A stretch of DNA of 64,000 nt from contig NC_134531.1 of the NCBI RefSeq assembly GCF_050624435.1, forward strand, positions 250,246,812 through 250,310,811, read 5' to 3'. This stretch comes from Tenrec ecaudatus. Taxonomy: Eukaryota; Chordata; Mammalia; Afrosoricida; Tenrecidae. The position numbers and the translations under genes were made by a program. Positions 21,261 to 32,875 of the stretch are shown here, in pieces (position 1 is the first letter of the stretch; every line of letters starts with the position of its first letter). Under the pieces are notes generated by a model that saw only the letters and a program-made list of their open reading frames with translations, searched no databases and was not told the DNA's origin.

Positions 21261-22595
21261 AAAATTCTGGATTGTCCTACATCAATCCAGAATGTAGCCT
21301 TCCTGAGATCACGCTCGTTGGTGCCTTCTGTCATTGTCATTACTAATTCAGCTTTGACAGCAGGCCCTCCAGACTGAACCAAGAGAAGATCCACAAGTGG
21401 GCATGTTACATCAGTGGTTGATCATTTCACTCTAGCTGTAACCCTGCGAACACTGCCACTATGCTTGTCACGGAGGAAAATCTATGTACCCAAAGGACTC
21501 TTTTCCTTTGCCTCCATTTCCACCTATTTATACTTATTGTATGTATTTCTACATATCACCGTATTCATTACTTTTTAGGCAAAATAACGACAAGTGAACA
21601 AACAAATATATCCTTTGTAACCTATGTTTGCAGATAGACCAAACATAAGAATATTGCCCTGGAATTCTTTATATATTATTATTAGAATTTGAGCAATGTT
21701 ATTGATCAGTAGGAATATGTGAGCCTGCAAAATAGGTAATGGTGCTCTTTTTTTATTGTACTTGAGTTTTCACTTACAAGTAAGCTTTCTCCATGGCACA
21801 GTGAATTAGAAAGACAATTGTGGGACATGTTGAAAGCAACTCATGGGTTTCAGGAGAACAGAGGCTCCTACAAAAGTTAGAACTAGTCAAAGTTGATGCT
21901 GATGCATAGAGCTCATTATGTCTGCTCTGAAATCCCCTTTCACAAACCACCTAGCCTTGAAACACATAGTAAGATGCTTGGAATCACAGAAACACCCTGA
22001 CAATTGGTAAAGGATGTGTGGCAACAAGGTTGCCCTTCAAGAAGGAAGTTGGTGCAGAAAAACTGAAATTAACTTGATAATTTCTTTCTCAGGGGCTGAC
22101 TCTCGGTGCTTGATTCCGAAATGAGTTCTCCAGTGGGACTTATCAAAACACTGAATAGTCAGGGTGAACTGTGATTTTTCAGCTAGAAGCATTTGGAATC
22201 TTGGCGGTCAATTATGGTCGCAGCAGAAGTACTTGAAAGGAACACTCATGGGATCCTGGGAGGGTGTGTGATCATATTCAGTGTGGGTGTCTGGGTGGGA
22301 AGAGGAGGGTTGGGTGTGCTATTAATAAAGCTTAACATCTACTTTCCATGCCTCAGTTTTTATTGTTAAAAAGGTGTTAAGTCAATACTCAGCCTCTACA
22401 TTTCCACCTTAGTCTATTTGATCACAGGCTTTATTTCCATGACTTGGAATTCCCTTTCTTTCCCTAGGAGCCTGGCTCCTGGAGAGAGCTGGTCCCAGTC
22501 AGTCTTGTCTCACTCGGATGGTTCTTCTCTGTAGGTTGACTGTGACCAAGCTCTAAGTAAAGCACTGCCAAATCACCTTTCAAACATAGCTTTTA
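21261..22595. other. Intron sequence without recognised features
   Basis: No element, exon or RNA gene recognised in this 1.3-kb stretch. Confidence 0.45.
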
Positions 22596-22599
22596 CATT

Positions 22600-23150
22600 T
22601 AAATCTTTGGTTCTTCTGGAATTTGCTGTGGTTGAAGAAGTGAGAACGTGGATCCAATTTTATTTTGCCAAATGTCCACCTAGTTGTTCCAACACCCTCC
22701 CTGAAACAATCTCTTTCCCTACTGATTTGTCACCTTAGTCATTTGCCATGCGTTCATTCTTAGGATTGAGTACTGTTTCTACTTTGTTTTTAGTAACCAA
22801 GATGGATGCCATCTCCTTTCATTAATATTCTTTATCAGAACGTCTCGGGCTATTTTTTTCCGGTGTATATTTCCATATGAATTAAAATTAGTATAACTAG
22901 TTTAAATAACAATTCTCCATGAATTGCATCATTATATATTACAGAAGATTGATCTCTTTATGATGTTGAGTGTTCTTATTAAAGAAAAAGGCAAGCCTTC
23001 TGTTTGTTCAAGATCTGCTTTGTCCTTCACATGATGCTTTCTTTGTATAGACTTTTCTAAAGCTTATTTCTTGGTATTTTATCTTTCCTTGTTACCATCT
23101 TATGTTGGATCAGTTTGACATGTATTAGTTACACAGAAAACATTTTTTCT
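22600..23150 (-). mobile_element. Ancient L1 ORF2 fragment
   Basis: Read on the minus strand it follows, with heavy divergence, the last part of L1M ORF2. Recognisable points on the plus strand are AAATGTCCACCTAGTTGTTC (22,671) and TTGATCTCTTTATGATGTTG (22,949). No open frame remains. Confidence 0.5.
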
Positions 23151-23179
23151 TCTAAATGGTTGCTGCTATAATCCTGTGG

Positions 23180-23340
23180 TGGTTACATAATCTGGTGCCA
23201 ACTTGAGACTATTAAGAGTGAAGAGGTGGAGTTGAGCCTGTCAATTGGGTCGCAGTTTGATGACCTCATTTGGAGGCATGATGGAGATAAGTAGCTCACT
23301 GGAGGCCAGACACACTAGCTCTGCTTTGTTTCCCTGGGAG
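23180..23340 (+). mobile_element. Interspersed repeat start, unclassified
   Basis: GGTGGTTACATAATCTGGTG and TGCCAACTTGAG resemble the beginning of the family at 4.9-5.6 kb. Only the 5' part is seen. Confidence 0.35.
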
Positions 23341-23422
23341 ACATTCCTTCTGACAAGTCACATGGAGATGTGGGGCACAGGTGTGCAACTGCTAGAATCA
23401 GCAGAGTAAAAGTTAAAACAGA

Positions 23423-23905
23423 CTGTATGGAAACTGGGGTTTGAGGTAGGCCTAGGTTTTGGTTTCGGTTTTGGTCTCAGGTTATTGGTCACTGATGCAA
23501 CACATCACCTAATCCACCTAACCAATGGGACATCTCCTGACATCACCTGATCCAACCTAACCAATGGGACATCGCCTAATGACACCATAGCCAATAGAGT
23601 TCGAGTGACAGCCCACCAGTGACTGACCAATCAGGAAAGCACACGCGAACCTACTTACTAATCACCGCTAGACAATGCTGGCATGGGAAGAAGTTTTCTC
23701 CAATGAGTTCAAAGAATAGCAACCCTGGACTGCTCCCTTGTCCCATTCCCTTTGGACTCTGGGTCCCCGCTGTACCGGGCAGCGGAGGGAGGAAGCCCTA
23801 GCTCGAGCTATCAAATAAACTCCTTTTGCCGCTTTTGCATCTCAACTGGTCATGATTCTTCAGTGCGTCCAAGGTGAGCTCGCCTTCCTTTCCCAAATCT
23901 AACAG
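23423..23905 (+). repeat. Solo LTR, gammaretrovirus type
   Basis: About 480 bases from a TG near 23,423 to the CA at 23,904-23,905. U3 has repeated CCAATGGGACAT words (23,522-23,575) that act as CCAAT boxes in such LTRs. An AATAAA lies at 23,812-23,817 followed by GCTTTTGCATCTCAACTGGT, the layout of R and U5 in class I elements. Flanking CAGAC and GAGAC may be a degraded 5-bp duplication. No internal viral sequence adjoins. Confidence 0.7.
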
Positions 23906-24107
23906 AGACACAGATCCCTTGCTTTCACCTTTGCCTCTTATGGTGCGTTCTTCACACAGCAGCCAAAGTGACTGTTGCAGTTGGATTTTCTGTCAACTTG
24001 AACCTCTGTGAAGTGCAGTGGTAGAGTTCAATCTCTCAAATCTCTGCTCAAAGGTCTTGTTGGTGATGTTTTCTCTGATTATCTTTCTTAAGTGAGGCAT
24101 CAGTTAG

Positions 24108-24595
24108 GCCCACACAGAAGAAGCTCACCAGCCTGAATGATCCAAGGATTACAAACAATAAAATCCAAATCTGAATGAGTGAATTGTATCAGAGCTTAAA
24201 TTGTGAACAGCCAATTCACATAAGGCTGTGAATTGACAGTGGGACCCCAGATCCGTTCCCAGCATCCACACATGGATGAAGCCCCCGTTTTAGCCCTCTG
24301 ACCACAGTGCAGGGATGTGAGTAGCTTTGCTGTCATGCAGGGCGCAGCGGCTTTGTGTGTGTGTAATTTTTCTCTGTTTCTCTGCATGTGAAATCCAAGA
24401 TGGGTTCACCTGTGGAGCTTTTCCTGGGGGTACGGCAGGGGAGGTTAGGGGGAAGTGGGGAATTGATACCAATGATCATTCAGAAAGAAAGAAGAAAATG
24501 TTCTAAAACTGTGGAGATAATTATACAACTATTTTTAATATGACTAAATTATCGAATTGTATGACATGAATTATATGTCAATAAAAGTTTTAAAA
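24108..24595 (+). mobile_element. Older L1 3' UTR
   Basis: GAAGAAGCTCACCAGCCTGA (24,118) is a diverged form of the module seen in the younger L1 copies, and the end ATGTCAATAAAAGTTTTAAA matches older L1 termini. So it is an older relative of the lineage-specific L1. Confidence 0.6.
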
Positions 24596-24696
24596 TAAGC
24601 GAACAAATAAAAAGTAACCATTTCCTTCTATCCCTTTATCATGCTTTATTTTTTTTCTTTATGTAACATACTACTACTTGACATACATATTAACTC

Positions 24697-24830
24697 ATTT
24701 GTTTTGTCTATCTAACTGGAGTGTAAGCTTCATAGAGGGCAAGGCACCCTGTCTGATTTGCTCACTGTTACAGCTCCAGTATGTAGCTCAGTTCCTTTTG
24801 ACACCGAGTTGCGCAGAAAACATTTACAAA
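24697..24830. mobile_element. L2-like 3' end
   Basis: GGAGTGTAAGCTTCATAGAG and GGCAAGGCACCCTGTCTG follow the order of the L2 LINE 3' end. Low-confidence recognition by eye. Confidence 0.45.
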
Positions 24831-24857
24831 GCAGCACAGGTAAAGCATGTTTCGTAC

Positions 24858-24960
24858 CTAATGAGCTCTAGGGCTCGGATGGCCGAGCTGCAGATAATCA
24901 GCATCAGGACTGATTTCTTCTCATTGTGGTTTTTCCGAAGTTTTACCCACTTAGGACAGA
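24858..24960 (-). CDS. CMSS1: CMSS1 internal exon ([10 protein letters not shown])
   Basis: An exon of 103 bases between acceptor ...TTTTTTTCCAG and donor GTACGA. It encodes [20 protein letters not shown] and [14 protein letters not shown] plus two bases of a split Arg codon. The hydrophobic stretch [16 protein letters not shown] corresponds to the first core strand and helix of the helicase-like fold. Nearly identical to the human exon. Confidence 0.94.
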
Positions 24961-25349
24961 CTGGAAAAAAATGTCATGCAAACACATAAATTACCTAAGA
25001 TATCGCAAACTAGGGTACTCAGAGTTGCACATTCTCCAACTATTTCTTTGTCAGAGTTTAAGCAAAAAACAAACAAGAGCAATCAAAAACATTTAGGTTC
25101 TCGTCTCTGGTGGTTCCAGATACTCGCTTGAAAATGAGGTATCATTAATCTAAAGGATGTCTAATACACCAAGTAGCTACTTATGATTAGTTTTACAGCT
25201 TAGCAAAGATAGGTGGAATAATTCACTTTTGATATTTTATGTTTGATGCTGGAGGCAATGGTGACTACGCAAGAAAATAACTCTGATTCAACAATGTTAC
25301 ATGTTAAAGGAACATTCGGAATAAGATCTGAAATGGACCAGACATTTAA

Positions 25350-25545
25350 AGAGTAACAAACATTCAATATTGACATGGGCTGGGCATTTTATATGCACTG
25401 CCTTTTCTAGTTCTCTCAGTCCATTACTGTCTACATTTGCGGAATTTGAGGCTGAGAGATATTAAGCGACAAGGGCGCTCCACTTGTAAGTGGTAGAACT
25501 GGTATTATGAATTCAAGCCAGATATTGTTTAAATTGTGTAGCCCT
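25350..25545 (+). mobile_element. MIR
   Basis: A long MIR: CTGGGCATTTTATATGCACT, TTGCGGAATTTGAGGCTGAG, and TTGTAAGTGGTAGAACTGG in the right order. Confidence 0.65.
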
Positions 25546-25737
25546 TCAAATTAGAATGTTAAATCTCCACACCTAAATTATTTGTAGCTGGAAATGTCTA
25601 GTTATCCTGGCCACCCTAATAATTAATATGCATTGAAAAAAAATCAAATGGCTTAAGAACCAATAGCCATGGTTTCAGTTCTGAGTAACTGACAAGAACA
25701 TCTGTATACCACAACAGGTCCAGATCACATGACCCAA

Positions 25738-25865
25738 CTCCTTTATTTTTGAGATAACAAAAATCCAAGCCTAGGGAGTGAGAACTCAGTGATGTGTCTT
25801 AGGCCAAACAGCAAATCAGTGGTGGCCCTGTGACTGAGATGCGAGACCAATGCTTCTCACTGCTA
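25738..25865 (+). mobile_element. MIR
   Basis: A second MIR copy: GAGATAACAAAAATCCAAGC, AGCAAATCAGTGGTGGCCCT and ATGCTTCTCACTGC. Confidence 0.5.
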
Positions 25866-26058
25866 AACACGAAAATATGAGAAATGATTAATATCAAGAT
25901 GGAGCTAAAAAAAGCTTCCATTTAAGATTGATTTTAAAGGTAAACATTTTATTTTAAATGTAGTTAGAAAATTTTATTTTAAAGCTATAGACCCTTATTT
26001 TTTTAAGAGTATAATTAGAATGGTTGAATAATTTTTTTTTTAATCAGTGTTTACTTAC

Positions 26059-26118
26059 TTTCCTTCAGGTAGGACGAAAGACTGTGAGTCAAGTCATTGG
26101 CTTTGAGGAAACAGGAGT
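26059..26118 (-). CDS. CMSS1: CMSS1 internal exon (SCFLKANDLTHSLSSYLKE)
   Basis: An exon of 60 bases between acceptor ...CATATTTCTAG and a strong donor GTAAGT. It encodes DSCFLKANDLTHSLSSYLKE, with the first Asp codon and the last Ile codon split over its borders. This equals the known CMSS1 segment. It precedes a 21.6-kb intron on its 5' side. Confidence 0.94.
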
Positions 26119-26277
26119 CTAGAAATATGAAAATCATTTTGTTGATAATTTTTCAAGCATACACACACATACACAAAAAATAGATTACATGTGGAAAATG
26201 TATTTTTGGTTAAGTTTTTAAAACATTAGTGAGAGAGGAACTTATGACATATTTTGAAGTGCTGTGTAGTATTTTGA

Positions 26278-26455
26278 GATGTCCTGGTGGTGTTCTGGTC
26301 ATCTGTTTTGGTTTGCGACCAGCAGGGTTGGCAGTTCAAAACCACCAGCAACTACTTGGGAGAAAGACTCGACTTTCTACTCCTGTAAACAGTTACAGTC
26401 TCAAAAATCCAGGGGGGGTTGCTATGAGTCAGCAAAGACTTGTTAGCATGAGAAT
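26278..26455 (+). mobile_element. AfroSINE
   Basis: GTTGGCAGTTCAAAACCACC (26,326), GGGAGAAAGACTCGACTTTC and TTGCTATGAGTCAGCAAAGA mark a plus-strand copy within the large CMSS1 intron. Confidence 0.85.
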
Positions 26456-26584
26456 GAGCCTAGTATTTTAAAATAACAGAACCCTCTACTGAGCTGCCCG
26501 TAATTTCTTAGAATAACACAACACCTCTATTTGTCAACTCCATGGACTATATAAAGGAGAAGTTTAAATCTTTGAAACAAGTCT

Positions 26585-27245
26585 ATGAAGAGGTGCTAAA
26601 AATCATGAACTACCACAGAAATATAAACTAAAATAGCTATGAGACAATACTTTATGTTCTCATTAGAAGAGCCAAAATGGGCAGGATGTTTAATACCAAG
26701 GTTTGTTCAGAAAGAAGGGTGGAAGAAACTCTTCTGAACTGTAGTTGGAAATGTATGCAGGTCTAGCTATTTCGGAAAGTGTTTAGTAGAATTAAAATGT
26801 ATACGCCTACCTACGGTAATTTCATTGTTGGGTAAATAATGCAAAGAATTAGTGTGTAGTTTATTAGGGGCACACAAATAACGATTGATCCTGGCATGAG
26901 TTATAGTGAGGGCTAGAAGAAAGTGAGGTCATGTATGGGAAAATTGATTAGTAATATGTGGTAGATGGAAACAATGGATATTATGTAGCCCTTAGAAGCA
27001 GTGAACTGAAACAAACAAAAATAAAAACAAAACAGTGTTCAAGGAGGAAAGAAACAGAAGGAGAGCTTCAGCATAAACCACTTAGATTAATGTAAAACCT
27101 GCACATGCAACAACGTGATACACTTCAAAAGCATACGAACATTAAAAACAGATCCACATGTTAAAGGAAATGCTTACAGAGAAAGGAAACAGGGGCATAC
27201 GGACTGGGAAAGAATGACAGTAATATTACAAAAATACAACACAGC
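26585..27245 (+). mobile_element. Old L1M ORF2 end and 3' UTR
   Basis: The order of degraded ORF2 C-terminal phrases, such as GAAGAGCCAAAATGGGCAGG and TAGTTGGAAATGTATGCAGG, then AATGGATATTATGTAGCC, fits an ancient L1M. No frame is open. Confidence 0.55.
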
Positions 27246-28158
27246 AAGAACGTGAGAGGCCCAATGATGATCAGTCTAGCAACTTTGTGGTGTGATCAAC
27301 TTTGTATTTGAGATTTGAAAACAAACCAGCATCATGTTTTACCACACTGATTCTTTCTTAAAGAAAAGGTGTATTCATAAACACAGCAGGGTGCTAAGAA
27401 GACAAGTGGCCCTAAAGGAAATGAAATTCCTACTGGGACCCAGCACATATAACTTACAGTATGTCCGTTACTTCAAAGGTGTTGCCCCTATGCCTTGTGG
27501 AGCCAGTCTTTGACGGGCGTTAGAACTGACTGCCCAGCCCTGGGTATGAGCAGAATAACCTTGAGTACTTTCCAAAAGTGTGCTGGGCAGTGAGTCACAA
27601 TCCCTTAGGGTGGGTCTGGGAATCTGGCTTTTTAAAACGTGCCTTGGTGATTCGGGTGCAGCTGGCCTGTAGGCATTCAGGAACTACAGATCAAAGCCAT
27701 ACGAGAGCGCACAAGAGGAGAGCTGAGAGTCTAATTAGTTGCAAGCAACTCTTGCCTAGAAACCCTAATTAAGTGCCCATGTGTAAGACATTAACAATGT
27801 ACAGTGCACCATATTAATTGAAAAGACATGTTCCTGCCCAAAGACACAAAAAACCTCAAACACAAACCAAGTTAGACATTTGGAAAACAAAATAGCTGTA
27901 ATATTTTATTATTTATACCCACCTTTTATTTATGTCAGCCCCGAATCGGTTTCACATAACCAGTTGTATTTCCCTCAACTAGCATGGACTGTGTCTCTGT
28001 CCTTAGGCTCATCTCTAGAGGGATGGAGCCTTTTCTCCTAAACTTTCCTACGGGTCTCCGAATGGCCTAATATCCCAGTTGGAGGAGCTAGCTAGCCCTC
28101 TTCCTCCTGGCTATGAATATCTCTAATCTACTTTTCTTCCCCTGCCATCCCAATTCAC
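27246..28158. other. Intron sequence without recognised features
   Basis: No transposon, exon or RNA gene recognised. Confidence 0.45.
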
Positions 28159-28159
28159 A

Positions 28160-28372
28160 GAGGGGCCCTGGGGGCAGGTGTAGTGGTCATACAGTGGGCT
28201 GCTAACTGCTGCTAATGGCAAGGTCAGTAGTTTGAAACCACTGGCTGTGGCTCAGGAGAAAGATTAGGCTGGCAACTCTCCTGAAGAGGTCCAGTCTCAG
28301 AAAGTCACCAGGGCAGTTCTAGCCTGCCTTCTAGGATCACAATGAGTCAATTAGATGGCAGGGAGTTTGGTT
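28160..28372 (+). mobile_element. AfroSINE
   Basis: GTGGGCTGCTAACTGCTGCT within the plus strand, then CAGTAGTTTGAAACCACTGG and 3' AATGAGTCAATTAGATGGCA. Full length or nearly so. Confidence 0.8.
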
Positions 28373-28405
28373 TTGGTTACACCAACTGATGACCATACTA
28401 TTCTT

Positions 28406-28677
28406 TTTTTTTTCTTTGACATTTTATTAGGGACTCATACAACTCTTATCACAATCCATACATATATCAATTGCATAAAGCACATCTCTACATTCCCTGC
28501 CCCAATCATTTTCAAAGCATTTGCTCTCCACTTAAGCCCTTTGCATCAGGTCCTCTTTTTTCCCTTCCCTCCCCACTCCCCCCTCCCTCATGAGCCCTTG
28601 ATAATTTATAAATTATTTTGTCATATCTTGCCCTATCCAGCATCTCCCTTTACCCCTTTTTCTGTTGTCCATCCCCC
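28406..28677 (-). mobile_element. L1 3' end insertion
   Basis: A 270-base, 5'-truncated minus-strand copy with a poly(A) tail (T run at 28,402-28,413). Target duplication GACCATACTATTCTT (28,391-28,405) and GACCATACTGTTCTT (28,678-28,692), one mismatch. Confidence 0.88.
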
Positions 28678-28773
28678 GACCATACTGTTCTTGCCCATTG
28701 AACTCTAATATAACAATAATATAACATAGACTCTTGGTAGAACTGAAATGACATCTTAACATTTTCTTCAGAC

Positions 28774-30904
28774 TGAGGGGCTGGCCCCAATCCCAACCAC
28801 ATGGACACCTGCCCCTCCCCAGAGAAGAATTTATTTCAGAGGACAGCACAGGAGTAGATGAAGGGGGAGGGGGAGAGAATGGAGCGCATCCTGGCCCACC
28901 AGGCTTTGAGGATGACGTTCCCACTCAGAACAGCCTATCCACAGAAAGGACCATTAGGCCGGTCCCAATATGAGACACAATGTCCCTTGCTGACCCATAG
29001 TCCTACAGGGGACAACACTTGAGACACAGTATGGGAAATGTGCCCGATTAATTCTGCCACACCAAGGCAAAACACGAAGGGGGTGCAACAGAACAGCAAG
29101 GGAACAGAGCGGCAAGGTCCCCAGGGAATGCCGAGGGTGGACTCTGGGGCCAGGGCTTGATGCCCCAACAGACTGGACATGAAAACACTCCTAAAGGCCA
29201 ACAAACAGTCCTTGACCTAACTATGAGCTTTTCTTTCTTGTTTTGTTTTGTTGTTTGTTTGCTATTGTTGTTGTTTTGTTGTATATTGTTGCTTGGTTTT
29301 GCTCTGTCTTATTTTTTTGCATGGTATTATCTCTGCAGGTCTGTCTAAATAAGATAGGCTGGATGAATAATCTGGAGGAGAAAACAACAGAACTGACAGT
29401 TCCGGGGGGACATGGGAGAAGGGGAGGTGGGAGGAAAGGTATTGGTGTTAACAAACCCAGGGACAAGAGAACAACAAATGGTCCAAACGGTGATGAGGAG
29501 GGTGTAGGAGGCCTGGTGGGGAGTGATCAAGGGTAATGTAACCAAGAGGAATTACTGATGCCCAAATGAATTACTGAAACCCAAATGAAGACTGAGCATG
29601 ACAGTGCGACAAGAGGAAAGTAAAAGAAAATAAGAGGAAAGAGCTAGGAGGCAAAGGGCATTTACAGAGGTCTAAGTAAAGGCATGTACACATGTAAATA
29701 TATCTATATATGATGGGGAAATAGATCTATGTGCATATATTTATAGGTTTAGTATTAAGGTAGCAGATGGACATTGGGCCTACACTCAAGTACTCCCTCA
29801 ATGCAAGAATACTTTCTTCTATTAAATTGGCATTCTATGATGCTCACTTTCCTTACACAACCGCTGAAGACAAAGCGGGTAAATAAGCAAATGTGGTGAA
29901 GACAGCAGATGCTGCCCGGTTATGAAAAGATACAGCGTCTGGGGTCTTAAAGGCTTGAAGGTAAACAAGCGGCCATCTAGCTGAGAAGCAACAAAGCCCA
30001 CATGGAAGAAGCACACCAGCCTGTGCGATCACGAGGTGTCGAAGGGATCAGGTATCAGGCATCAAGGAACAAAAAATCATATCATTGTGAATGAGGGGGG
30101 AATTGCAGAGTGGAGACCTAAAGCCCATTTGTAGGCCACTGGGCATTCCCTTACAGAAGGGTATTGTGGGGGAGACAAGCCAGTCAGGGTGCAATGTAGC
30201 AATGTTGAAATGTACAACTTTCCTCTAGTTCCTAAATACTTCCTCCTCCTCAACTATCATGATCCCAATTCTACCTTAAAAATCTGGCTAGACCAGAGGA
30301 TGTACACTGATACAGATAGGAACTGGAAACACAGGGAATCCAGGGGAGATGATCCCTTCAGGACCAGTGGTGTGAGTGGTGATAATGGGAGGGTAGAGAG
30401 AGAGTGGGTTGGAAAGGGGGAAACAATTACAAGGATCTACATGTGACCTCCTCCCTGGGGGATGGACAACAGAAGAATGGGTGAGGGGAGACGTCAGACA
30501 GGGAAATATATGACAAAATAATAATTTATAAATTATCAAGGGTTCATGAAGGAGGGGGGATCAGGGAGGGAGGGGAATGAGCTGATCCCAGGAGTTTAGG
30601 TGGAGAGCAAATGTTTTGAGAATGATGAGGGCAATGAATGTACAAATGTGCTTTACATGATTGATGTATGTGTGTATGGTGATGAGAATTGTATGAGCCC
30701 CTAATAAAACGATTAAAAAAAAAGAGCAAATTGAGGCTGTTTGGTTTTGGCTTTGATGATGTGTCAGGCTGGTCAGGCTGTTTCCCACGTCTTTTCTCTT
30801 TGATGCATATGCTGAATTAAATTTTGTTTTTTCCTCACTATTTAAAAAAAAGAGTTGTATTAGCCCCCAATAAAATGATTAAAAAGAAAAAAAGAGAAAA
30901 ACTC
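28774..30904 (+). mobile_element. L1 3' UTR insertion with 3' transduction
   Basis: Truncated within the 3' UTR. It carries the upstream part of the long 3' UTR (GGGGCTGGCCCCAATCCC...), one 246-bp-type module and the usual terminus with an A run at about 30,714-30,723. About 128 bases of unrelated sequence follow, then a 34-base second L1 terminus (30,851-30,885) and an A-rich tail. Identical 14-base duplications CATTTTCTTCAGAC lie at 28,760-28,773 and 30,905-30,918, so all of it went in as one event. Confidence 0.88.
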
Positions 30905-30984
30905 CATTTTCTTCAGACCTTTGACTTCCTGTAATGCTAGAGAGCAAAGGCATCTCATGGTGCTCCACGAACTCACAGACCGAA

Positions 30985-31335
30985 ATCATCCCTGGTTGCA
31001 CAAATGGTTAAATGTTCTACTACTACCCAAATGTTTGGCAGTTCAAACCCACACAGAGGCACCTCTGGAAAGAGATTGGCGGCAGGGTTTGGGGAGAGGG
31101 TACAGGTATGTCTGTGTAGAGATTTGGGGTGGGGTTTGGGGAGATGGTACAGGTATGTCTGTGTAGAGATTGGGGTGGGTTTGGGGAGGGGGTAAAGGTA
31201 TGTCTGTGTGTGTTGGGGGTGGGGGATGTCTGTTTTTGAAAGGCCACAGCAGTGAAATCCTTTTGGAGCAGTTCTCTGCTCTGTACACGTTGGGTCCGCT
31301 TGAGTTGGAATTGATTTTACAGCAACTAACAACAG
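30985..31335 (+). mobile_element. AfroSINE expanded by an internal tandem repeat
   Basis: The tRNA-like part (TTGGCAGTTCAAACCCACAC at 31,035) and 3' end (GAGTTGGAATTGATTTTACA at 31,302) belong to the older AfroSINE variant. Its middle has grown by about 150 bases of G-rich tandem repeat. Confidence 0.8.
31087..31235. repeat. G-rich minisatellite, ~45-bp unit, about three copies
   Basis: GGGTTTGGGGAG starts each unit at about 31,085, 31,131 and 31,177, followed by GGTA(C/A)AGGTATGTCTGTGT. The G runs near 31,170-31,193 (GGGG, GGG, GGGG, GGGGG with short spacers) fit the quadruplex pattern. Confidence 0.85.
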
Positions 31336-31557
31336 TGGTCACATTTACTCACACATTCTCATTAAGTTGAAAGTACACCCCTACAAAGAATTAGAGAGGA
31401 AAACTGACCATTGAATCACAGTAGAGCTTCTAGTTCAGCTTAGAAGAGTTTTTATTATTAACTAGATTTCAGAGCAGTTGGGAGATAGCACGCCACCAAA
31501 AGATCTCGTGTGATGAGAGGGGTACTTTGAAACTGCTGTTAAGAGTTGTCTGTGTTC

Positions 31558-32860
31558 CATATGTAAATATATTTATGATTATGGGGGAAATAGACCTATG
31601 TGCATATATTTATAGGTTCAGTAGTAGGGTAGCAGGTGGACATTGGGTCTCCTCATGCGCACTCCTTCAATACAAGAGCACCTTGCTCAGCCAAACGGTC
31701 ATTGCATGATACCCACCTTCCCGACATGATCGTGGAAATGTGTGTATAAGCAAACGTGGTAAAGAAAGCTGATGGTGCCTGGCTATGAAAAAGATATAGC
31801 GTCTCGGGTCTTAAAGGCTTGAAGAGAAACAAGCAGCCATCTAACTCGGAAGCAACAAAGCCCACAGAGAAGAAGCACACAAGCCTAAGTGAACATGAGC
31901 TATTGAAGAGATCAGGTAGCAGACACCAAAGAACAAAATCCATCATTGTGTGATCACCTTCCCCACATAAATGCTGAAGACGAATGTGTGCATAAGTTAG
32001 TGTGGTGAAGAAGGCTGGTGGTGCCCAGCTATTGAGAGATCTAGCGTCTGGGGACTTAAAGGCTTGAAAGCAAACAAGCGGCCATCTAGGCCAGAAGCAA
32101 CAAAGCCCACGTGGAAGCAGCACACCAACATGTGTGATCATGAAGGGCCGAGAGGACCAGGTTTCAAACAACAAAGGTGGGGGGAAAAATTATATCATCG
32201 TAAATGAGGGGAATGCATGATGGGGACCCAATGCCCATCTGTAGACAATTGGACATCCCTTGCAGAGGCAGAGTGGGGAGGAGATGAGTCACTCAGGGTT
32301 CAGTGTAGCAATAATGAAACTCGCAACCTTCCTCTAGTTCCTGAACGCTTCCCCCTCCTTCTTCCCCCCCCCCCCTCCGGCCCACGATCATGATCCCAAT
32401 TCTACCTTGCAAACCTGGTTAGACCAGAGGATGCACTGCAGTACAGTTGGGATCTGGAAACACAGGCAATCTAGGACAGATGAACCCCTCAGGACCAACG
32501 GTGAGAGTGGCAATACCGGGAGAGAAGAGCTGGTAGAAAAGGGGAACTGATCTCGGGGATCTACATATAACCTCCTCTCTGGGGGATGGGTAACAGGAAA
32601 GTGGGTGAAGGGAGACACTGGGCAGTGTAAGATAAGATAAAATAATAATTTATAAATTATTAAGGGTTCATGAGGGAGGGAGGAGCGGAGAAGGAGGGAG
32701 AGGGAAAAAAGGAAAATGAGCTGATTCCAGGAACCCAAGTGGAAGGCGAATTTTGAGAATGATGAGGGCAATGCATGTATAAGGGTGCTTTATTCAATTG
32801 ATGTATGTATGGATTGTGATAAGAGTTGTATGAGCCCCAATAAAATGATTTAAAAAAAAA
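31558..32860 (+). mobile_element. L1 3' UTR insertion
   Basis: A 1.3-kb 5'-truncated copy with two tandem modules (246 bases apart) and terminus CCCCAATAAAATGATTT plus A run. Target duplication AGAGTTGTCTGTGTTC at 31,542-31,557 and 32,860-32,875. Confidence 0.9.
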
Positions 32861-32875
32861 GAGTTGTCTGTGTTC

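Noticed and set aside
31653..32174. A 173-codon minus-strand frame
   Set aside because: Antisense to two tandem L1 3' UTR modules. It is the joined form of the recurrent antisense frame, not a separate gene.
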